12,097 nt of DNA from JAIRTY01 sp050257395 (GTDB taxonomy: Bacteria > Actinomycetota > Actinomycetes > Streptosporangiales > Streptosporangiaceae). How positions within the stretch are numbered: position 1 is the stretch's first letter; each line of letters starts with the position of its first letter. The translations under genes and the position numbers were made by a program. The notes under the pieces were generated by a model. It had not been told where the DNA came from, made no database searches, and was given only the letters and a program-made list of their open reading frames with translations. This document shows positions 1 through 5,735 of this stretch, piece after piece. Where the stretch lies: positions 1 through 12,097 of the forward strand of contig JBLMWU010000263.1 in NCBI GenBank assembly GCA_050257395.1. Direction: 5' to 3'.

Positions 1-134
1 CAGGCCCTGGTGTACTAGCCCGAGCGAGCCGAAGGGCCGCGCCGCCGTCTGGACTGACGAGCGAGGCGGCGAAGGAGCCGGAGCGAGGAGGGAAGACGGC
101 GGGCTCGAGCGGCCCGGAGGCGAGCGAGGGCCAG
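1..134. other. Intergenic stretch downstream of gatD, with a nested inverted repeat
   Basis: No convincing gene is seen here. The bases form a nested inverted repeat: GGGCCGC at 34-40 is complementary to GCGGCCC at 109-115, and CCGCCGTCT at 42-50 is complementary to AGACGGCGG at 94-102. The loop holds a small further stem, CGGC 67-70 with GCCG 77-80. The heptamer GAGCGAG occurs four times, at 22, 59, 81 and 122. There is no T-tract on either strand, so a classical intrinsic terminator is not shown. The position, about 20 bases after the gatD stop, would suit a structured 3' end of the murT-gatD transcript or a dispersed intergenic repeat. The left side is cut by the window edge. Confidence 0.5.
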
Positions 135-875
135 TCAAACGGGCACGGCGGCGAGGCGCTGGTCGCGCAGCTGCTGGGCCAGGCTCTCATCCGCCGGGCT
201 CAGCGGCGGCAGCGGCCCGGCCGCCCAGGCCAGCAGCAGGTCGGCCAGGGCCGGGTTGCGCACCAGCGCGGGCCCGTGCAGGTAGGTGCCGAGCACCCGG
301 CCCGCGTAGGCACCCTCGGTGCCGTCACCGTTGCCCACGCCGGTCAGCACCCGCGCCAGCGGCGCCGTGCCGGGCCCGATGGCGGTGACGCCCTGGTGGT
401 TCTCGAAGCCGGTCAGCCGGGGCACGCCCAGCGACGGGTCCACGTCGGCCACGATCTCGCCGACCCCGCGCCGCTGGCCCCGGCTGCTGCGGATGTTGAG
501 GATCTCCAGGCCAGGCAGTGCCTCGCCGTCGGCCCCGCCGAACTCGGTGCCCAGGAGCTGGTAGCCGGCGCACACCGCGAAGACCACCGCGCCGCGGGCC
601 GCGACCGCGCTCAGCCCGCCGTCGGCGCGCAGCCGCCGGGCGGCCAGCACCTGCGGCAGGTCCTCGCCCCCGCCCATCAGGTAGATGTCGCCCTCGCGGG
701 GCACCGGCTGGTCGGCGTTGACGCTGACCGCCTGCACGGCGATGCCGCGCAGCCGCGCCCGCCGCTCCAGCACGAGCAGGTTCCCCCGGTCCCCATAGGT
801 GCTGAGCAGGTCCGGGTACACCCACACCAGCCGCAGGCTGCTGGGGCCCTGGCTGCCGTTCCCGTATCCGTACAT
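135..875 (-). CDS. gatD: Lipid II isoglutaminyl synthase (glutamine-hydrolysing), glutaminase subunit GatD
   Basis: A 246-residue class I (triad) glutamine amidotransferase of the CobB/CobQ-like type. GatD releases ammonia from glutamine and passes it to MurT, which amidates the alpha-carboxyl of D-glutamate in lipid II at the inner face of the membrane. Visible in the sequence: the family opening LVWVYPDLLSTYGDRGN (about residues 16-32), the nucleophile elbow FAVCAGYQLLG with Cys102, a FENHQG motif at 157-162, and the catalytic His200 in GTYLHGP. Length fits the family (about 240-260 residues). The ATG at 873-875 follows a clear GGGAG ribosome site, and the gene begins 13 bases after the murT stop, so the two are surely cotranscribed. 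The first ten residues (Tyr/Gly-rich) are a short extension before the conserved core. Seen: motifs and spacing. Known: the MurT/GatD reaction. Confidence is high. Confidence 0.95.
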   Translation of the reverse strand: MYGYGNGSQGPSSLRLVWVYPDLLSTYGDRGNLLVLERRARLRGIAVQAVSVNADQPVPREGDIYLMGGGEDLPQVLAARRLRADGGLSAVAARGAVVFAVCAGYQLLGTEFGGADGEALPGLEILNIRSSRGQRRGVGEIVADVDPSLGVPRLTGFENHQGVTAIGPGTAPLARVLTGVGNGDGTEGAYAGRVLGTYLHGPALVRNPALADLLLAWAAGPLPPLSPADESLAQQLRDQRLAAVPV

Positions 876-888
876 GGCTGTCTCCCGG

Positions 889-2127
889 TCAGGCCACCCG
901 GCCCACGATGGCCCGGATCTGCTGGAAGGCGGTGTAGTTGGCGATCACGTCCAGGCTGGCGCCGCGGACCCGGCTCACCGCGCCGTCGATGTCGTCCACG
1001 AGCTCGAAGGCGATGCCGTCGGCCTCCAGCCGGACCGCCAGGTCGAGACTGCGCTCCCCGGAGACGTACACGGGCCGGCCCGCCAGCACCCGGTAGTCCA
1101 CGTCCCACAGCCAGGACGTGTCCCTGCCATCGGGCACCTGGGCGTTGACGGCCAGCATCACCGGCCCCGGTGCGGGCGCCAGCACGTCGAACGCCTCCAG
1201 CCAGCCGGCCGGGTTCTTGGCCAGCAGCAGGCGCACCTGCCGCCCGCCCCGCTCGACCTGCGTGTAGCGGCCCGCCACGGAGGTGACCTCGCGCAGCCGG
1301 GGCAGGGCGAGGGCGGTGTCCACCCCGAAGACCTCGGCGACCGCCAGCGCCACCACCGCGTTGGCCCGGTTGGCGCGGCCCGGCAGCGCCAGCGCCAGCT
1401 CCCAGATCCGCCCGCCCGGGTCGATGACGGTGTCGCCCTCCAGCGTCCAGCGGGCGGGCGGCCGCGCGAACTCGCACTCGGGGCAGCGCCAACCCAGGTC
1501 GTCGCGGTTGAGGTGGGCGCCGCACTGCGGGCAGCACCACGAGTCCTCGTGCCAGCGCTGACCGGCCGCCACCCAGGTGACCTGCGCCGCCGAGCCCGCG
1601 GCCCAGGCGATGAGCGGATCGTCCGCGTTGGCGACGACCCGGCAGCCGGGCGCGTTGGTGAACGCCTCCCGCCAGCGCCGGGCGACCATCCAGATCTCGG
1701 CGGCCCGGTCCATCTGGTCGCGGCTGAGGTTGAGCAGGGTGACCACCCGGGCCCGGGTCTCCGTCAGCACGGCGGGGATGTACTTCTCGTCCACCTCCAG
1801 CACGGCCAGCGGTGCCCCGGGCGCCTGGCCGAGCGCGGCGGCCAGGCCCGCCTCCATGTTGGCGCCGAACGCGTTCGAGGCGACCTCATGACCGAGCGCG
1901 CCGAGCGCCGCGGCAATCAGCCGGGTGGTCGTGGTCTTCCCGTTGGTCCCGGTGACCAGCGTGACCTGCCGCCCCTCGGCCAGCAGCGACAGCAGTTCCG
2001 GCTCGATCCTGAGCCCGATCACGCCGCCGATCACCGACCCGTCGCCGCGTCCAGCGAGCCGCGACATCTTGCCGGCCGCGCCACCGATGCTCGTGGCGAG
2101 GCGCGCACGCGGCGGAAGCTTGCCCAT
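889..2127 (-). CDS. murT: Lipid II isoglutaminyl synthase, Mur-ligase-like subunit MurT
   Basis: A 412-residue Mur ligase relative that activates the D-glutamate alpha-carboxyl of lipid II with ATP and receives ammonia from GatD. Visible: a family-typical N-terminus with SVIGG (31-35); the ATP-binding loop TGTNGKTTTTR (59-69); the central Mur ligase block with NLSRDQMDR (133-141); a four-cysteine zinc ribbon (CCPQC at 198-202 and CPEC at 215-218), which is the hallmark insertion of MurT; and the C-terminal MurT domain (DUF1727) with LLAKNPAGW (301-309) and DGRDTSWLWDVDY (333-345), the block expected to carry the catalytic acid. The reading frame stays open far upstream, but the ATG at 2127 gives the standard family N-terminus and sits 11 bases past the stop of the upstream ATPase gene. 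Its ribosome site is weak, which may mean translation depends partly on the upstream gene. gatD follows directly. Confidence 0.95.
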   Translation of the reverse strand: MGKLPPRARLATSIGGAAGKMSRLAGRGDGSVIGGVIGLRIEPELLSLLAEGRQVTLVTGTNGKTTTTRLIAAALGALGHEVASNAFGANMEAGLAAALGQAPGAPLAVLEVDEKYIPAVLTETRARVVTLLNLSRDQMDRAAEIWMVARRWREAFTNAPGCRVVANADDPLIAWAAGSAAQVTWVAAGQRWHEDSWCCPQCGAHLNRDDLGWRCPECEFARPPARWTLEGDTVIDPGGRIWELALALPGRANRANAVVALAVAEVFGVDTALALPRLREVTSVAGRYTQVERGGRQVRLLLAKNPAGWLEAFDVLAPAPGPVMLAVNAQVPDGRDTSWLWDVDYRVLAGRPVYVSGERSLDLAVRLEADGIAFELVDDIDGAVSRVRGASLDVIANYTAFQQIRAIVGRVA

Positions 2128-2138
2128 GGCCGTCGATG

Positions 2139-5100
2139 CTATCCGCCGTCGCGGGCGGCCGCGGGCGCTCTCCCAGGCGGGCGGGCCGCGGCCAGCGCGG
2201 CCGTGCGCTCCTGATCGGCGGCGATGAAGCGGCGGGGCCAGGACAGCACCACGTCCAGCCAGGCGGTGACGGCCATGGCCTGCGCGGCTGCGCGGAGCTG
2301 GCCGGCCGGCGGCAGGCCGACCGTGGCGGCGGCCAGGTCCCGGGCAAACGCCTGCTGGTCGTCGTCGCCGAGGATGGCCTGCCAGGCGGGCAGCTGGTTG
2401 TGCGGCAGCTCCATGGACAGCGGATGCGCGCACAGCGCGCGGGCCCGCTGCCCCGCCAGCATGCCCGGCCAGTCCGCCAGGCCGGGCAGGTCGAAGTCGA
2501 GCGGCTGGACCCGGTCGCCCGGCGCGGGCGCCTGCCCGGCCAGCGGGCTCACCCGCTCGAACTCGTGCAGCCAGCGCAGCTGCGGGATGACCCAGCCCGG
2601 CCCGGCCCGGGTGCCGGCCCCGGCCCCCTGGTCCAGCAGCCGCCGGGCCAGCGCGGCCGCGCTGGCGGTCAGCTGCCGCGGCGGGAAGGCCTCCCGCACG
2701 GCAGCCGCCCTGGCGCCGGTCACCCGGTCGATCACGTGCCCGAGCAGGCACTCCCGCAGCCGCGGCGGGAGCTGTGCCCAGTGGCGGCGCAGGGCCGGCG
2801 GCACCGCGGGCAGGCCCCGGTTGGTGAGCAGGGCCAGCACCAGCGTTTCCGCCCACAGCCGCAGCCAGCCGGGGTCCGGCCCGGCGCCGGCCGCGAGCAG
2901 GTCCGCCTGCCGCAGCTCCAGCAGGGTGCAGGGCCGCTCACCGGTACAGCACGGGCCGCAGGCGGCGCTGCGGCGGCCTGCCAGCGGCGGGAGCGGGCCG
3001 GGCCGGGTGCCCTCGCGCGGGCCGCCGAAGGGCACCTGGATCCGCAGCGGCCGGTCCATGCCGTCGGCGAACACCGCGGCCACGCCCGGGGCCAGCGACA
3101 CCACCTGGCGGGACTGGGCCGGGTCCAGGTTCATGGCTGCCCCCACCAGGTCCCGGTCGTCGCGGGCGGGCAGCCGGTGCACGACTTTGAGCGCCGTGTT
3201 CTTCACCACGTCCGGCACCAGCTTGCCCGGGATCTGCTCGGCGACGACGATGCCCTCGCCGTAGGCGCGGATCTCCGCCAGCATGCTGGCGAACAGCTCC
3301 ACCGCGTGGGCGCTCGCCCGGTCCTCGCCGCGGGCGCGCAGCAGCCGGTGGGCCTCCTCGATCACGATCACGTGCCGCAGCCCGGCGGCGGCGCCGCCGC
3401 GCGCCCGTAGCCGCAGGTGCTCCACGATCCGGATGATCAGGGTGCCGATGAGGAACGCCTTGTCCTCGTCGTTGGCGACATCCTCGATCGCGAGCACGAC
3501 GTTGCGGCGCAGCAGCGCGCCGATGTCGGCCGGGTGGCCGCCCTCGAAGAACCGCCCCGCCGAGCCGACCCGCAGCGAGCGCAGCCGGACCTGCACGAAT
3601 CCGCGCACGTCGGCGGCGAGCTGGCGCCCGTAGCCGACGTCCTCGATCACGTCCAGCGCGGCCTGCTGGAGCTGGCCGAGGGCCGGGACGGCCGGCGGCG
3701 CGGCCGCGCCGGGCAGCCCGCCGCCGGTGACCACGTCCCAGCCGGCGGCCTCGTACACCAGCTGCAGCGCCTGCGACATGATCTGCGGGAACGGCTCCTG
3801 GGCGTCGAACGCGGCCAGGAACAGCGCCCGCACCATGTCGATGTGGGCCTGCACCGGATAGCCGGGCTCGGGCGCCAGCGGGTTCACCGACAGCGGCACG
3901 GCCGAGGGGTCCGCCGGGTTGATCACGGTCACCCGGCCGGCCTCCCCGGTCCCGGCCAGCCGCCCGGCCAGGCCGGCGTACTCGGACTTGACCGGCTCGA
4001 TCGCCAGCCAGGGCAGGCCGGCCCGGGTGAGCTGCTCCAGCAGGTGCCGGACCGTCTGCGACTTGCCCGAGCCGGTGGCGCCGGTCACGAAGACGTGCCG
4101 GTTGAGGGTGGGCAGCGGCACCCGCAGGGTGCCGACCGGGCGGTCCTGGCCGTCGAGGATCGCCCCGAGCTCCACGGCGGCAGCGGGCTCCCCGGCGCCG
4201 GCGCCGGCCTCACTGGTCAGGTCGAAGTGCCCGGGCTCGCGGACCCGCACTCCGGGCACCTCCGCCCGGGGCAGCCCGGTCAGCGCGGCCAGCGGCCCCG
4301 CGGTGGCGGTGAACGGCGCCTCGGCCCCGTCACCGCTGTCCGCCACGGCCGCGGCCAGCGCGGCCGGCAGCGGCCGGGCGCCCTCCGGGCCGCGCAGCCG
4401 GTACCCGTGCTGGCCGAGACTCACCGACCCGGCCAGCACCGGGGCGAGCAGCCCCAGGTCGCCCGCGGTGGCCGCGCCGGCCAGCACCCGCACCCGCCAC
4501 AGCCCGCCCTCCCGGAACAGGTCCAGCTCGGCCAGCCAGCGCTGGGCGCGCTCGGCGTCGAACCGGGACCGCTCCTCCTCGTGGCGGCGGGCCACGGTCA
4601 GCGTGGTGCGCAGGCGGGTGATCTCGGCGTCGATGCCCGCCGCGGGCTCGGCCACGACCAGCCACCCGAACGGCTTCGCCATGAGGGTCACGAGGGCGGA
4701 TTCGAAGATCGTGGGCTCGCGGCCGTCCGGCTGGCTTTCCTGGCCGCCGCCGGGCAGGGCGGGCGCGTGACGTGCCGGGCAGGTCCCCCAGACCAGCCGG
4801 CCCAGCACCGCCGGCCAGTCACTGGCGGCGGGCACGCCGCGGGCCCCGCCGGGAAAGAGCAGATCCCGCGGCCCGTCTGGTGACTCCCCGGGGGCGGCCG
4901 GCCCGGCGTTGGTGACCAGCTCCAGCGGCGCCCCGCCGCCCCGCGACAGCCACCCGGCCGCGAACGGGACACCACGGCGGGCCGCGGACAGCGCGGCAGG
5001 CAGCACGCTGGCGAAGTCCTGCCCGGCGGAGGCCGGGGCGCGGGCGGGCGGGATGGACAGCACCCGGAACCAGGGTCCGGCCAGCCCGGCCGGAGCCGGG

Positions 5101-5207
5101 ATCGTTGCCACGGTGCGTGCATACCAGCCCGGCGCTCCGGGTGCCAGTGCTACCCGCCAGCCCGGCAGGTTGCATTGCGCGGCCGGGCCGCCACCGGCTG
5201 TCAGCAC
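2139..5207 (-). CDS. Large HerA/FtsK-type ATP-binding protein (DUF87-like), function unknown
   Basis: A 1022-residue protein with an intact P-loop motor domain of the HerA/VirB4 kind. Layout: an N-terminal region (1-190) without recognised motifs; a charged, probably helical segment (about 192-232); a beta-rich HAS-barrel-like part before the motor; Walker A GATGSGKS at 376-383; IEPVKSEY at 403-410; Walker B with paired acids VIVIEEAHRLL at 613-623; and a typical HerA stretch GIVVAEQIPGKLVPDVVKNT at 652-671. The C-terminal 280 residues are unusual for HerA: a cysteine cluster (C750, C753, C754, C760, motif CGPCC..C) and then a long helical domain. Such motors usually form hexamers that move DNA or protein. 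The longest start is GTG at 5207; GTG at 5111 would remove 32 residues, and neither has a strong ribosome site. It lies 11 bases before murT, so cotranscription is plausible. No NurA nuclease is adjacent, which argues against the archaeal-type repair pair. Confidence 0.85.
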   Translation of the reverse strand: MLTAGGGPAAQCNLPGWRVALAPGAPGWYARTVATIPAPAGLAGPWFRVLSIPPARAPASAGQDFASVLPAALSAARRGVPFAAGWLSRGGGAPLELVTNAGPAAPGESPDGPRDLLFPGGARGVPAASDWPAVLGRLVWGTCPARHAPALPGGGQESQPDGREPTIFESALVTLMAKPFGWLVVAEPAAGIDAEITRLRTTLTVARRHEEERSRFDAERAQRWLAELDLFREGGLWRVRVLAGAATAGDLGLLAPVLAGSVSLGQHGYRLRGPEGARPLPAALAAAVADSGDGAEAPFTATAGPLAALTGLPRAEVPGVRVREPGHFDLTSEAGAGAGEPAAAVELGAILDGQDRPVGTLRVPLPTLNRHVFVTGATGSGKSQTVRHLLEQLTRAGLPWLAIEPVKSEYAGLAGRLAGTGEAGRVTVINPADPSAVPLSVNPLAPEPGYPVQAHIDMVRALFLAAFDAQEPFPQIMSQALQLVYEAAGWDVVTGGGLPGAAAPPAVPALGQLQQAALDVIEDVGYGRQLAADVRGFVQVRLRSLRVGSAGRFFEGGHPADIGALLRRNVVLAIEDVANDEDKAFLIGTLIIRIVEHLRLRARGGAAAGLRHVIVIEEAHRLLRARGEDRASAHAVELFASMLAEIRAYGEGIVVAEQIPGKLVPDVVKNTALKVVHRLPARDDRDLVGAAMNLDPAQSRQVVSLAPGVAAVFADGMDRPLRIQVPFGGPREGTRPGPLPPLAGRRSAACGPCCTGERPCTLLELRQADLLAAGAGPDPGWLRLWAETLVLALLTNRGLPAVPPALRRHWAQLPPRLRECLLGHVIDRVTGARAAAVREAFPPRQLTASAAALARRLLDQGAGAGTRAGPGWVIPQLRWLHEFERVSPLAGQAPAPGDRVQPLDFDLPGLADWPGMLAGQRARALCAHPLSMELPHNQLPAWQAILGDDDQQAFARDLAAATVGLPPAGQLRAAAQAMAVTAWLDVVLSWPRRFIAADQERTAALAAARPPGRAPAAARDGG

Positions 5208-5232
5208 CCGGCACCGGGCCGCCCGGCACCAT

Positions 5233-5250
5233 TAATCCGCGACCCGATTA
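5233..5250. promoter_or_regulatory. Inverted repeat TAATC-N8-GATTA, possible operator
   Basis: TAATC at 5233-5237 is mirrored by GATTA at 5246-5250 with an 8-base spacer. It lies about 25 bases upstream of the GTG start of the minus-strand ATPase gene, where a regulator could bind. AT-rich half-sites stand out in this GC-rich context, but a five-base repeat can arise by chance and no regulator is named. Confidence 0.25.
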
Positions 5251-5370
5251 CCGGGGCCGCGGCTGGCGGCGGCGGCAATAAGCAGGCAGGCCGGGCGGTG
5301 TTTACCCGGCGGCGGCGCCGCAGCCCGGCGCGGCAGCCTATTGAGGCGCCCTATAAACCCGGACATTTGA

Positions 5371-5379
5371 TGCTACGAT
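5371..5379 (+). promoter_or_regulatory. Candidate extended -10 promoter element for the conservon
   Basis: TGCTACGAT matches the extended -10 pattern TGN-TANNNT and lies in the AT-rich patch upstream of cvnA. No good -35 box sits at standard spacing: TTGAGG at 5341-5346 is too far (27 bases). If real, it would give a 5' leader of about 350 bases containing two hairpins. This is a pattern match only. Confidence 0.3.
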
Positions 5380-5466
5380 TTTGCCCGCCTTCGACCTGAC
5401 GCGATCATGGAAAATCCCTGCCGATCCGCCGTGGCGAAGGCGACGGCGCTGAGTTCCCGCTGCTGG

Positions 5467-5488
5467 CGGGCCCCATTCCCGGGGCCCG
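5467..5488 (+). other. GC-rich hairpin in the conservon leader
   Basis: CGGGCCCC (5467-5474) pairs perfectly with GGGGCCCG (5481-5488) across a six-base loop. A second, smaller stem follows, CAGGC 5499-5503 with GCCTG 5510-5514. No U-tract follows, so a simple intrinsic terminator is not supported. It could be an RNA structure affecting cvnA expression, or a protein-binding palindrome in DNA. Confidence 0.35.
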
Positions 5489-5735
5489 TGCATTGCCGCA
5501 GGCACCGGCGCCTGAACCGCCCGCAGCCCGGGCCGGTGACGGCCGGGGCACCGTGCCACAGGAGAAGCCATGGGCGAGGAGGCTGCAGCCCCGCCCGCCC
5601 GGCTGCGCTGTGAGCCCCCGCCGCGGCTGCGCCATCACCCCGCCGGCCCACCCGCCCGCGGCCTCCCGGCGCGGTCATGCGGGCGCGGTCCGCTGCCCGA
5701 CTTCGCAAGGCCCACCCACTGCCGTAAGAGGTGCT

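Larger units (their letters stand above)
5208..5735. other. Divergent control region between the HerA-like ATPase gene and the conservon
   Basis: A 528-base gap between two divergent genes. No ORF in it has convincing coding character; the open frames are Arg/Pro/Ala-rich shadows. It holds a TAATC/GATTA inverted repeat (5233-5250), the most AT-rich patch of the window (about 5336-5420) where promoters for one or both directions most likely sit, and two hairpins at 5467-5488 and 5499-5514 in what would be the conservon leader. A good ribosome-site-like AGGAG precedes an ATG at 5570, but the frame it opens (to 5875) runs out of frame into cvnA and looks non-coding. Confidence 0.6.

Noticed and set aside
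2139..5207. HerA-NurA or HerA-SIR2 antiphage system
   Set aside because: No nuclease or SIR2-like gene is adjacent, and the C-terminal domain differs from defence HerA proteins; the neighbours are peptidoglycan and signalling genes.
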